64,000 nt of DNA from Verrucomicrobiota bacterium (GTDB lineage Bacteria; Verrucomicrobiota; Verrucomicrobiia; Opitutales; Opitutaceae), in assembly GCA_028293565.1 (NCBI GenBank), contig JAQGON010000045.1:1-64000 (forward strand), read 5' to 3'. Position numbers and translations under genes: made by a program. Below, one piece after another: positions 29,041-38,024 of this stretch. The first letter of the stretch is position 1; each line of letters starts with the position of its first letter. The notes below the pieces were generated by a model, which searched no databases, was not told where the DNA came from, and saw only the letters and a list, made by a program, of their open reading frames with translations.

Positions 29041-30432
29041 CTACTGCAGCTTCACGGGCAGCGACATTTTTCGGGCGGCGAGGGCGTTGAGGAGTTCGCC
29101 GGTGTGCTGGGCGGAGACGTCGTCGCCGGTGCGGATCGTTTTGTTCGGGAGAAAATTGTTCACCACCGCGCAATAGTCGCTGTTGACCATGATCCCGAGC
29201 AGCTCGCCGGTCTTGCTCAGGACCAGATCGCCGCGCGAAGGGGCGAAATCGCCGAAGAGCCGTTTGAAAAGCCGGTTGTCGACCCGCACATAACCGGGCT
29301 GCGACGCATCCAGCTTGAAGCCGACATCGCCGTAGCCCTTCCCTCCCCCGTTCACCAGCACGGCCTCGGTGAACTTCACCGGATCGAGGGCGGTGGGGTA
29401 GACCTTGACGCCGAGCGCCGCGGCCTGCGTCGCGTCCACGGGCATGGCGACCACGCGCGGGTCCACCGAAAGGAAATGGATGGCCGACGCCCTGCTCGGC
29501 GCCGTCGCCCCGCGCGAGAACTCCACGCTGACCTTGTCCCAGTCATAGCTCGTCTCGCTCAGCGTGAACGGCGTGTCGTCGACGTGCAGCAGCGCATAGG
29601 TCCGGTCGCCGTCGGTGACAAGGACCGTCGACGAGGTCTTCTCGCGCGTCGCCGGGCCAAGCAGTCCGCGGCGCACGGCGGTGAACCGTGCCGTGACGCG
29701 GTTGGCGAGGTAATCGTTGAAGAGAACGTTCGCGTTGATCGGGCGGTTGTCGCGGATCTCCTTGGTAAGCTCGCCGGATTTTTCCGCGAGCTGGCCGACG
29801 CCCTGCGCGAGCTGGGTGGTGGTTTCCTGGACCTTGAGCCGGTCCTGCCGTTCGACTGCGGCCTGCGTTTTCAAGGTCTCGGCGGTCTCCCGCAGCATCT
29901 GCTTTTCCTGCTCGGCGACCTTCACCGCCACCGTCAGGCCCTCGATTTTCTGGCGGGACTCGGCCTGCTGCTGGTTGAGCAGGGCGAGCGCGGCCTTCTG
30001 GCGTTCGGCCTCGGCGCGCTTGTCCTCGAGCTCCTTCTGGATTCGTGCGAGTTGCTCCTTGGTCAGCGTGGCATCCTTCGTCGCCGCGGCAACCTTCTGG
30101 CCAAGGTCGGCGGCGGTGCGCTGCGTGGCGTCGAGCGAGCTGGCCAGTTTTTCGCGCTCGGCCTGGAGCTGCGTCAGGTTCTGGTCGCGCTGCGCCAGCG
30201 TGGACTCGGTCGAGGAAAGTCTCCGGGTGAGCTGCTCGCGCGTGGCGCGTTCGTCGGCGAGCGAGAGCTTCATCGTCTCGACGATGTCCTGGTCCTTGGT
30301 GACGGCGTTGGCGGCGACTTCGGGCACGGGCGGCTGCTTCGCGCGCGCCGGCTCCGCCTTTTCCCAGCGCGTGAGCGCGAGGAGGTTGAGCAGGAGAAAG
30401 TCGCAGAGGATGAGCAGCAGGGTCTTGTTCAT
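29041..30432 (-). CDS. Membrane-anchored coiled-coil protein with C-terminal trypsin-like-fold-resembling domain (unknown function)
   Basis: ATG at 30432 MNKTLLLILCDFLLLNLLALTRWEKAEP; long heptad-like region; C-terminal SRGDLVLSKTGELLGIMVNSDYCAVVNNF. Confidence 0.75.
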   Translation of the reverse strand: MNKTLLLILCDFLLLNLLALTRWEKAEPARAKQPPVPEVAANAVTKDQDIVETMKLSLADERATREQLTRRLSSTESTLAQRDQNLTQLQAEREKLASSLDATQRTAADLGQKVAAATKDATLTKEQLARIQKELEDKRAEAERQKAALALLNQQQAESRQKIEGLTVAVKVAEQEKQMLRETAETLKTQAAVERQDRLKVQETTTQLAQGVGQLAEKSGELTKEIRDNRPINANVLFNDYLANRVTARFTAVRRGLLGPATREKTSSTVLVTDGDRTYALLHVDDTPFTLSETSYDWDKVSVEFSRGATAPSRASAIHFLSVDPRVVAMPVDATQAAALGVKVYPTALDPVKFTEAVLVNGGGKGYGDVGFKLDASQPGYVRVDNRLFKRLFGDFAPSRGDLVLSKTGELLGIMVNSDYCAVVNNFLPNKTIRTGDDVSAQHTGELLNALAARKMSLPVKLQ

Positions 30433-32090
30433 GGCTTCGCGACGGGCAGGGACTGGCTGTCGAGGATGAGCTGGCGCTTGTAGGGCCGCACGTGGCGGAT
30501 CTTCACGAGCGCGACGCACGTGATGCCGAAGAGGTTCGAGGAATAGGCCGCGAGCAGGTTCGGCTCGATCACCCCGAGCACCTGGAGCACGAGCGCGGTC
30601 GCCGTGCCGCCGATGCCGACGTAGAGGCCGCCGTCGAAGAGGTTTTCCTCATTCTCCATCAGGCGGAGCTTCACGAGCGGCGTCAGGTCGCTGCGGGAAA
30701 TCTCCCGGATTTTCAGGAGACAGATGAAATACATGACGATCTGGAGCACGGCGAAGAAGCCGATGGAAATGAGGGTGGAGGCGTCCATGTTGGGAGTGGG
30801 TTTGGGAGCAGAGTGGTCGGGAGGGGTGGAAGTGGAAACCAGGACAGGAAGAACCAGGCGCACGCGGTACTCGGAGACCGGCGCCGCCTTCAGCAAGAAC
30901 GGCTCCGTCACGACGATGAACAGGGCGGAGAAGAGAAGCGCGAGAATCCCGCTCTTCATGTGGATCAGGCTGGCGGGCGCGCCGGTGGAAGGCGTGACGA
31001 TCCACCGGTCCATTCCGCGGAGAAGGAAAAAAGCGCCGACCAGATACCCGAGGTATTTCAGCGCAATCATCACGCGCGGATGAAGAATCACGAGCGACGC
31101 CGCCGCGACGAAACCGGCGCTTGGCCCGCGGTTGACCGGGACCTGCCAGCGCAGCAGCTGGTTCACGGCGCCCTGTCCGTCCGCGAGCGCCGTCCGGAGA
31201 TCCTCCAGCCCGGGCTTGCCGTACTTGATCAGATACGTGGCCACCTGGTCGGCGGATCCGGAAAAAAGGGAGGCCGCGTAAATCATCGGAAGCTGGTCCG
31301 GCGCCACGCGCGCGAGGTGTGCATATTCGCCGACGGTCTTGGTGTCCTCCGTCCGCCGGAGCAATTCACCGAGCTGCGCCCAGTCGAGCCGTTTTCCCAG
31401 CGAAAGCAGGTCCACGAGGAAAGGCTCGAGTTCCCCGAGGTCCTTCTGGGTGACGGCGGAGTCGGCGAGATTCCGCAAGTCCCGCTGGAGCGGCGGCGCG
31501 AGGTGCTCGCCCTGGTAAAGCAGGGCCGTCAGGAGGACGACCGCCTCGAGCGTCTGCCCGCCCGGCTCGGACACCGGCACAAAGCGGCCCGTGGACGTGA
31601 TCTCGCGCGTCCGCAGGAGCGCCTGCACGCCGAGCGAGCGCGACGTCGCGAGGTAATCGCGGAGCTTGGTGCGCGCCTGTTCGGTGATGAAAAAGGTGAG
31701 GACGGGCGTGCTGGCGGTGTGCCCGCGGTTTTCGCGCAGGTTGAAGAGCGGATCGAGAAAGGGGTCCCACCCGCCCCACGCGACCATCTCGGGAGCGTGC
31801 GCGGACAATTCGCCGAGGGATTTCTCGAGCTGGGGAGCGAGGGGATCGTTGACGGCCTGCGCAGCGGCGAGCGTGAGGGCGGCAGGGCCGATTTTCTCCG
31901 ACTGGACGAGCTGGAGTCCGAACTGGCCCAGCGACGGGGTTCCGGCGCCCGCCTCGCGCAGGAGCGCCGGGCTGATGGACTTGAGATTCACCGGCAGGGA
32001 CCACGCGGCCAGGGCGATGATGGCGCCGACCGCCACGAGCAGCGGCCCCGTGAGATTCCAGTGGCGGGCGCGTGGGCTTGGTTCGCTCAT
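30429..32090 (-). CDS. Hypothetical polytopic membrane protein
   Basis: 553 aa, N-terminal TM and a C-terminal cluster of TMs; ATGA overlap (30429-30432) with the next gene. Confidence 0.75.
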   Translation of the reverse strand: MSEPSPRARHWNLTGPLLVAVGAIIALAAWSLPVNLKSISPALLREAGAGTPSLGQFGLQLVQSEKIGPAALTLAAAQAVNDPLAPQLEKSLGELSAHAPEMVAWGGWDPFLDPLFNLRENRGHTASTPVLTFFITEQARTKLRDYLATSRSLGVQALLRTREITSTGRFVPVSEPGGQTLEAVVLLTALLYQGEHLAPPLQRDLRNLADSAVTQKDLGELEPFLVDLLSLGKRLDWAQLGELLRRTEDTKTVGEYAHLARVAPDQLPMIYAASLFSGSADQVATYLIKYGKPGLEDLRTALADGQGAVNQLLRWQVPVNRGPSAGFVAAASLVILHPRVMIALKYLGYLVGAFFLLRGMDRWIVTPSTGAPASLIHMKSGILALLFSALFIVVTEPFLLKAAPVSEYRVRLVLPVLVSTSTPPDHSAPKPTPNMDASTLISIGFFAVLQIVMYFICLLKIREISRSDLTPLVKLRLMENEENLFDGGLYVGIGGTATALVLQVLGVIEPNLLAAYSSNLFGITCVALVKIRHVRPYKRQLILDSQSLPVAKP

Positions 32091-32151
32091 GCTACAGGAG
32101 TATTTATTTGCGGGCTGCGAAAGGCAAACCCACCCTTAAGCACAACGACCG

Positions 32152-32721
32152 ATGTCCTTTACCATTGTTCACTATAACGAGCCCATTTTGAGGAAGAAGG
32201 GGGAGAAAGTGACGGTTTTTGACCGGTCCTTGATGGATTTGGCCGACGAAATGGTGGAAGCCATGCGGAAGGCGGAAGGCATCGGCCTGGCCGCGCAGCA
32301 GATCGGGAAGGCGCTGCAGCTGTGCGTGGTGGACCTGAGGCGGGCCGAGGCGGATTTCACGTGGGAGCTGGATGGCTCGAAACCGCCGCTCGACCTCTTC
32401 ATGCCGATGGTGATCGCGAATCCGCGGATCGCGGTGCTGCCGGGCACCGACGAGGTCGTTTTCGAGGAAGGCTGCCTCTCGTTCCCGAAGATCCGTGGCG
32501 ACGTCGTCCGGCCGGACAAGATCCGGGTGAATTTCCAGGACGAGCGCGGCGTGCCGCACGTGCTGACGTGCGACGGCCTGCTGTCGCGCTGCATCCAGCA
32601 CGAAGCCGATCACCTGAACGGCGTGCTCTTCATCGACCGGATGACGAAGGCCGCGCGCGCGACGGTGAACGACGCTGTCAAGGCCCTGGCGAAGGAAACG
32701 CGCGAACTCGCAAAGACATGA
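32152..32721 (+). CDS. def: Peptide deformylase
   Basis: GIGLAAQQIG, EGCLSFP, HEADHLNG. Confidence 0.96.
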   Translation: MSFTIVHYNEPILRKKGEKVTVFDRSLMDLADEMVEAMRKAEGIGLAAQQIGKALQLCVVDLRRAEADFTWELDGSKPPLDLFMPMVIANPRIAVLPGTDEVVFEEGCLSFPKIRGDVVRPDKIRVNFQDERGVPHVLTCDGLLSRCIQHEADHLNGVLFIDRMTKAARATVNDAVKALAKETRELAKT

Positions 32722-33251
32722 GCGGCGGAAGGTCCATTGCCACCCGCACCGGCGACGACGGCACCACGAGCCTGCTTTACGGCCAGCGGGTGCCGAAGGA
32801 TCATTTTCAGATCGAAGCCGTCGGCGCCTTCGATGAACTGAACGCGGCGGTGGGATTTGCGAAGGCGAGCGTTTCATCCCCGGAGGCGAAGGCGGCGCTC
32901 GAACAGATTCAGAAGGATCTCGTGACACTGATGGGAGAACTCGCGTGCGCCGAAAGCGACGCCGAGCGCCACGCCGCCTCGAAGTTCGAAAAAATCGGCG
33001 ACGGCGCCCTGGTGCGGATCGATGCGGCGATCGCGCAGATCGAAGCCAAGTCGCTGAATTTTGACGGATGGGCGACGCCTGGCGCCACGCTTCCGGCCGC
33101 GGCGCTGGATCTGGCGCGGACCGCGGCGCGGCGGGCGGAGCGGCGGCTGGCCGGCCTCCCCGCCCAAGGGCGCTCCGTGCGACCGGTGCTGGGACAGTTC
33201 GTCAACCGGGTTTCCGACCTGCTCTGGCTGATGGCGCGGGAGGCGGAGTAG
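32718..33251 (+). CDS. Cob(I)yrinic acid a,c-diamide adenosyltransferase (PduO type)
   Basis: RTGDDGTTSLLYGQRVPKDHFQIEAVGAFDELNAAVGFA; RTAARRAERRLAGL; FVNRVSDLLWLMAR; ATGA overlap with def. Confidence 0.93.
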   Translation: MSGGRSIATRTGDDGTTSLLYGQRVPKDHFQIEAVGAFDELNAAVGFAKASVSSPEAKAALEQIQKDLVTLMGELACAESDAERHAASKFEKIGDGALVRIDAAIAQIEAKSLNFDGWATPGATLPAAALDLARTAARRAERRLAGLPAQGRSVRPVLGQFVNRVSDLLWLMAREAE

Positions 33252-33353
33252 CACGGGTCTCCGACCCGTGAACGCGGGCTCGAGCTGACGTGCAAAACTC
33301 GATTTTCGGGGTGGACAGAGCCCGCCATCACGGGTCGGAGACCCGTGCTACTC
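33251..33353. repeat. Hairpin repeat family 'ARVSDP', copy 1
   Basis: TAGCACGGGTCTCCGACCCGTGA ... TCACGGGTCGGAGACCCGTGCTA. Confidence 0.95.
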
Positions 33354-33396
33354 CTGCTCTTGTCATCGGCGGAAATCCGCTTCTAGTCTTCGCACC

Positions 33397-33972
33397 ATGA
33401 TTGCTGCCCTTGTCATGATCGTCGTTGCGGCCGGTTACCGTGTGCTCGCGGTGCATGAGCCGGCCATGTCCAATTTCGCGCCGCTGATGGCGCTCACATT
33501 CTGCGGCGGCCTCTATTTCCGCGACCGCCGGCTCTGGCTGGTTCCCTTCATCGCGCTCGTGCTCTCGGATCTTTACATCGACCGGTTTTACGCCGTGCAG
33601 TACGGCTACCTCTGGACCCCCGGAGGCGCCGCCGTGCGCGCGCTCTGCTTCGTGGTCGCGCTCGGGCTCGGGTATCTCGTCTCGCGGCAGAAGAGCTGGC
33701 TGAATGTCTTTTCGGGCGTCCTCGGCGGTGCGGTGTTTTTCTATCTCGTGACCAACACCCAGTCGTGGATCACCGACCTGAATTACGCGAAGACCGCGGC
33801 GGGCTGGTGGCAGGCGATGACCGTGGGGCATCCGCAATTTCCCCCGACGCTGCTCTTTTTCCGCAATTCGCTCGTGAGCGATTTCATTTTCACTGCCGCG
33901 TTCGTCGGGGTGATGGAATATCGCGCGTTGCAGGCGGATCAGCCGAGTTTGCTGCGGCGGCAAAGCGCGTAG
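33397..33972 (+). CDS. DUF6580-like membrane protein
   Basis: SNFAPLMALTFCGGLYFRDRRLWLVPFIALVLSDLYID; multiple TMs; C-terminal FFRNSLVSDFIFTAAFVG. Confidence 0.75.
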   Translation: MIAALVMIVVAAGYRVLAVHEPAMSNFAPLMALTFCGGLYFRDRRLWLVPFIALVLSDLYIDRFYAVQYGYLWTPGGAAVRALCFVVALGLGYLVSRQKSWLNVFSGVLGGAVFFYLVTNTQSWITDLNYAKTAAGWWQAMTVGHPQFPPTLLFFRNSLVSDFIFTAAFVGVMEYRALQADQPSLLRRQSA

Positions 33973-33974
33973 GC

Positions 33975-34165
33975 GATCAGCTGTGAGCTTTCAGCTGTCA
34001 GCTTTCAGCCGGAAACCTGGCGTTCATCGTTGCTTGGGATTTTGGCTCGGGCGCGCCTCGCCGCCGGCCGGGATTGGCGAGCGGACGGGATGTCCGTGCC
34101 AAATAACGCCCTGACTTGAACGCTGACAGCTGAACGCTGATTGCCGATCGCTGATCGCTGATCGC
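33975..34165. repeat. GCTGA/TCAGC-rich inverted and short tandem repeat region
   Basis: cagctgtgagctttcagctgtcagctttcagc ... gaacgctgacagctgaacgctgattgccgatcgctgatcgctgatcgc. Confidence 0.75.
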
Positions 34166-34170
34166 TTCCC

Positions 34171-35712
34171 TCACAGCAGGTCTGCCGCCAGCTCGGCCAA
34201 TCTGGAGCGCTCGCCCTTGGTGAGCTTCACATGCGCGGCGATCGCCTGGCCCTTCATCCGGTTGTGGCAGTAAACCAAGCCGTTGCTGCGGGAATCGACG
34301 TAGGGGTTGTCGATCTGCGCCGGATCGCCAATGAGGACGATCTTCGAACCCTCGGAAATGCGCGTGATCACCGTCTTCACTTCGTGCGGCGTGAGCTGCT
34401 GCGCTTCATCGAGGATGAAAAAACGGCGCGCGATGGAGCGTCCACGGATGAACGCCAGCGCCTCGATCTCGACCAGCCCGCTCTTGAGGAGCCGCTCGTA
34501 GGGCTTCGCCAGCGGCGTTCCGTTGTGGCCGCCGCTCTGGCTGACGTGCGACGGCTGCACCGCCGTCATCGCGGCGAGAAAACGGTCGTCGTGCTTCTTG
34601 TGCTTCTTCTTCGAAACTTTCTTCGCCGCGAACTGCGGCTCCTTCTGGGGCTTCGACGGCATCAGCACCTCCAGGGCGTCGTAATACGGCTGGAGCCACG
34701 GCTTCATCTTCTCCTCGAGCGTCCCGGGGAGAAACCCGATGTCCTTGCCGAGGGCGATCACGGGGCGCGAAATCGACACCCCATCGTAGCGCGAATGCTC
34801 GTCCTGCGTCTGGTGAAGCGCGCCCGCGATCGAGAGCAGCGTCTTGCCGGTCCCGGCCTTGCCGAAGCACGTCAGCATGTGGATGCTGTCGTCCAGCAGC
34901 GCATCGAGGAAAAATTGCTGCTCGAGGTTTCGCGCGCGGATCGGGATCCCGCCGGGCGCCTTGACGTAATCCGGGAGCTTCAGCCGGCGCACGACGCCCT
35001 CGCCGTAGTAGCGCGCCGGCATCGTCTTGCCCTCGTCGGAGCGAAGCAGGACATACTCATTCAGGTAAAGCGGTTTCGCCGCGTCGGGTCCGATGTCGAA
35101 TTCACCCTCGGAACAGAACCGCTGGAGCTCGTAGAGGTTCACGGGAATCTCCCGGTAGCTGGCCTCCTCGATATTCTCGGGGACCTTGTCGTTGAGATAG
35201 TCCTCGGACTCGAGCCCGACCGCGCGGGCTTTCAGCTGAACGTTGACGTCCTTCGTGACGAGGATCGTCGGCGGCGGAAACTGTTCCTGGACGAAAAGCG
35301 CGGCGGCGATGATCCGGTTGTCCTTCTTGGTGAGGTCCGGCAGGATATTCCGGAGCCGTTCCATTGCGGGGGACGTGCGTCCGCCCTCCACCAGATACGG
35401 GTTGATGATGATCGAAAGGGTGCCGCCCGTGTCGAGTTTGACCCCCTCGTGCATCGAGCGCGAGTCGGGGAGGAGCTCCTGCAGGATCCGGTGAACGCGG
35501 CGGGCGTTGCGGCCGCGTTCCGTCGATTGCTCGCCCTTGATGGCGTCGAGCTCCTCGAGGACCTCGACCGGGATCGCCAGGTTGTTCTCCTGGAATTTAT
35601 AGATCGATTGCGGATCGTGGAGGAGGACGTTCGTGTCGAGCACGAAGGTCTTAACTTTAGCCGCCACCTTGACCCCCGAAGTTGGGGCTACTGCCCCTCG
35701 CAGGTTTTCCAT
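34171..35712 (-). CDS. PhoH family protein with N-terminal PIN domain
   Basis: KTFVLDTNVLLHDPQSIYKFQENNLAIPVEVLEELD (PIN); GKAGTGKTLLSIAGAL; FFILDEAQQLTPHEVKTVITRISEGSKIVLIGDPAQID. Confidence 0.93.
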   Translation of the reverse strand: MENLRGAVAPTSGVKVAAKVKTFVLDTNVLLHDPQSIYKFQENNLAIPVEVLEELDAIKGEQSTERGRNARRVHRILQELLPDSRSMHEGVKLDTGGTLSIIINPYLVEGGRTSPAMERLRNILPDLTKKDNRIIAAALFVQEQFPPPTILVTKDVNVQLKARAVGLESEDYLNDKVPENIEEASYREIPVNLYELQRFCSEGEFDIGPDAAKPLYLNEYVLLRSDEGKTMPARYYGEGVVRRLKLPDYVKAPGGIPIRARNLEQQFFLDALLDDSIHMLTCFGKAGTGKTLLSIAGALHQTQDEHSRYDGVSISRPVIALGKDIGFLPGTLEEKMKPWLQPYYDALEVLMPSKPQKEPQFAAKKVSKKKHKKHDDRFLAAMTAVQPSHVSQSGGHNGTPLAKPYERLLKSGLVEIEALAFIRGRSIARRFFILDEAQQLTPHEVKTVITRISEGSKIVLIGDPAQIDNPYVDSRSNGLVYCHNRMKGQAIAAHVKLTKGERSRLAELAADLL

Positions 35713-35893
35713 CGTGTGGATATCTTGTGAGCAACTCTGCACGGGGCGTGCCATTTGTCGATGATAGAGTTATACCAGCCCGATAAAATCCCCTCCTCTG
35801 ACACACCCTTGGACACGCGTTTCTCCCTTTGGAGCGATGCGGTGGCGAGGTATCAGCGGCGGAACAGTCAGCGATCAGTTGTTCGCTTGGGGG

Positions 35894-35932
35894 AAAAAAG
35901 AAGGCGGGCCGCCTACCCCTAGACGACCCGCC
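35894..35932 (-). terminator. Strong intrinsic terminator (minus strand)
   Basis: Minus-strand GGCGGGTCGTCTA-GGGG-TAGGCGGCCCGCC followed by TTCTTTTTT: 13-bp stem (with G-U pairs), GGGG loop, U-tract. Confidence 0.85.
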
Positions 35933-36025
35933 AATGACTTTCTTACGTACCCCAATTCTCCCGCTAAGCAGGATATTGGCGTGCAGGAATAGACGTCGGT
36001 TGGGGCCAAAGGTTCCAAACGATCC

Positions 36026-36340
36026 TTACATCGAGGAGTGAGATGTGGGATTTTTTTTTGAACGTGAAACAGGAATCCAGAGTTGCAGGAGATATTCCGC
36101 GAGGCTCCGCATGCTGGTTCGCTGGAGGCCCTCGTGCCGCACCGCCTCGCGGAAGGCCGGAACAATTTCGCTCCGTTCCTTGTAGTAGTGCCAGAGTTCC
36201 GCCTCGAGCCGGGTGGCGACCGCGTGCGGGTCGGAATTCGGCGCGCTCAGCTTCTGCACCTTGCCCTGCCAGAATCGCTTTTCCTCGGGGTGGGTCAGGA
36301 GGTAGTCGGAGACGCGTTGTTCACACCGGTTGAGACTCAC
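36026..36340 (-). CDS. Small conserved-looking hypothetical protein (GTG start)
   Basis: Sub-ORF of 36026-36511: VSLNRCEQRVSDYLLTHPEEKRFWQGKVQKLSAPNSDPHAVATRLEAELWHYYKERSEIVPAFREAVRHEGLQRTSMRSLAEYLLQLW; protein-like composition; terminator downstream. Confidence 0.6.
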   Translation of the reverse strand: MSLNRCEQRVSDYLLTHPEEKRFWQGKVQKLSAPNSDPHAVATRLEAELWHYYKERSEIVPAFREAVRHEGLQRTSMRSLAEYLLQLWIPVSRSKKNPTSHSSM

Positions 36341-36452
36341 GGCGCCACGGTGCTTCGCATGAGGTAAAAAACAACCGCAAATCCCCCGCCAGCCCACGAT
36401 TGCATTTCCCCGGTATTCACCCCATACATCCCCCAACCCCTCCTCCGACACC

Positions 36453-37265
36453 ATGTGGCCCAAACTCAAAGAGCAACTTCCGACCGTTTTCCTGACCGCG
36501 CTGCTGATCACCGGCGCCGCCTTCTGGCTTCATCAGCGCACGGTCAACGACATGGCGGCGCGACAGGATGCCGAACTCGCCCCGCTGCGGGAGCAGAATG
36601 ACGCGCTCAAAGCCTCGCAGGACGAAAATCGCCGGCAGATCGAGGCCACGAACAAACTCCTGCGCGATGCCATCTCGAAGCGTCAGGCGGACATGTTCAT
36701 GACGGACGAGGAAGTGAACAAGCTCAACGCTGACAAGATCAACGCCTTGGCCGAGGCGGTCGCGAAGAAGGTTCAGCCTTATAATCCGCTTCCGAAAACG
36801 CCCGAGGAGGCCGAGAAGATGCAGAACGACCAGGTCGACAAGGTCTCGTCGCGCATGACGGAGCGGATCCAGCCGATCCTCGCCGAGATGGCGAACGACC
36901 AGCATCTCACCCGCGACTCGATCGCGTCCTATAGCCAGAAAATTTCCGACCAGGTCGGAAATGTCCTGACCTCGGAGCTGGCGAAGAACCAGCAGTTGAA
37001 CAACAATCTCGTCGCCACGCAGACCGTCGCGCAGGACTCGCTCAAGCTCTCGCACGAGATCACTGCGTTGTATCTTAGCTCCTTCAAGGACCAGGGCCTC
37101 ATCACGCGCCTCCTCACGCTGCCCGCGAATGTCGTGAAGGACGCCGCCAGCCTGAGCATCATCTCGAGCAGCCAGCGCAAGAAGGTCGAGGAAGACCTGC
37201 TGAACCGGATGAACCAGATCGAAAACCGCCTGACCGAAATCCAGGCGCAGGCCCCGAAGAAATAA
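36453..37265 (+). CDS. Membrane-anchored coiled-coil hypothetical protein
   Basis: MWPKLKEQLPTVFLTALLITGAAFWLHQRTVNDMAARQDAELAPLREQNDALKASQDENRRQIEATNKLL. Confidence 0.7.
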   Translation: MWPKLKEQLPTVFLTALLITGAAFWLHQRTVNDMAARQDAELAPLREQNDALKASQDENRRQIEATNKLLRDAISKRQADMFMTDEEVNKLNADKINALAEAVAKKVQPYNPLPKTPEEAEKMQNDQVDKVSSRMTERIQPILAEMANDQHLTRDSIASYSQKISDQVGNVLTSELAKNQQLNNNLVATQTVAQDSLKLSHEITALYLSSFKDQGLITRLLTLPANVVKDAASLSIISSSQRKKVEEDLLNRMNQIENRLTEIQAQAPKK

Positions 37266-37353
37266 GCGTCGCAGCGGCGACATGGGCCTGCTGCCCATCA
37301 TTCGACCCGGCATGCGACGCGCCGCCCTGCAGCGCCAACGGGACCTGCCGCCG

Positions 37354-38013
37354 CTACTTCGTCAGGTAAAACGGATCCGGCAGCTTGAAGCCTCGCTCGG
37401 CGACGCCGCCCTCGAGGTCGCTGTCCTGGTCGCCGATGTTGGCAATGATCACGTGGCCCTCGGATTCCAGCCGCCGGCGGGCCGCCAGCTTGAAGGCGCC
37501 GGTCGTTTCGCTCGAGCCGTCGGGTTTCAGGATCAACCGGGTGTAATCTCCGCAGCCGATCGCGCGCAGGTTTTTCTCCGTGCCCGCGCGATGGCGTTCG
37601 TGTCGGCCGGTGATAAAGATGATTTCAACCTTCAGGGCGCGGGCCCGTAGGTAGAGGTCGCGCACCGCGGGAATCGCCGGCGCCTTTCCATCGGCGACCC
37701 AGGCGTTCCAGGTCACGGCGTTGTACGCGAAATCCTGGCCGCGGATCAGTGGCAGGTTCGAAAAAAGCGTCTCGTCGAGATCGAACACGATGGCGAGATG
37801 CGCCCCGCCCCGCTTCACGCGCTGCTCCAGCCATTCCCCCGCCTGCGCGGCCACGGCTGCCGTCTCGCGGTCATACTCTCCCGAATCGAGGTAGGCGCGG
37901 ATCTCGCCCTTCAGAACATCGAGGTTCGCCGGTTCGCGACCAAGCGCCGGCGCGAAAGCCAGGGTCGCGCCCAGGAAGATTTTCAGCAGCCGCGAAGGCA
38001 TTGCTCGGCTCAT
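37354..38013 (-). CDS. HAD-superfamily class B acid phosphatase-like secreted protein
   Basis: C-terminal part of ORF 37354-40212: MSRAMPSRLLKIFLGATLAFAPALG signal; LAIVFDLDETLFSN; IIFITGRHERHR. Confidence 0.85.
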   Translation of the reverse strand: MSRAMPSRLLKIFLGATLAFAPALGREPANLDVLKGEIRAYLDSGEYDRETAAVAAQAGEWLEQRVKRGGAHLAIVFDLDETLFSNLPLIRGQDFAYNAVTWNAWVADGKAPAIPAVRDLYLRARALKVEIIFITGRHERHRAGTEKNLRAIGCGDYTRLILKPDGSSETTGAFKLAARRRLESEGHVIIANIGDQDSDLEGGVAERGFKLPDPFYLTK

Positions 38014-38024
38014 GCGGGGAGGCG

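Noticed and set aside
33975-34165. CRISPR-like array
   Set aside because: Repeats are 5-7 nt tandem words and inverted segments without regular spacers or cas genes.
35890-36060. Possible 6S RNA/SsrS
   Set aside because: Structured with a terminator, but I could not recognise the conserved 6S closing stem and bubble; kept only as a generic structured 3' region.
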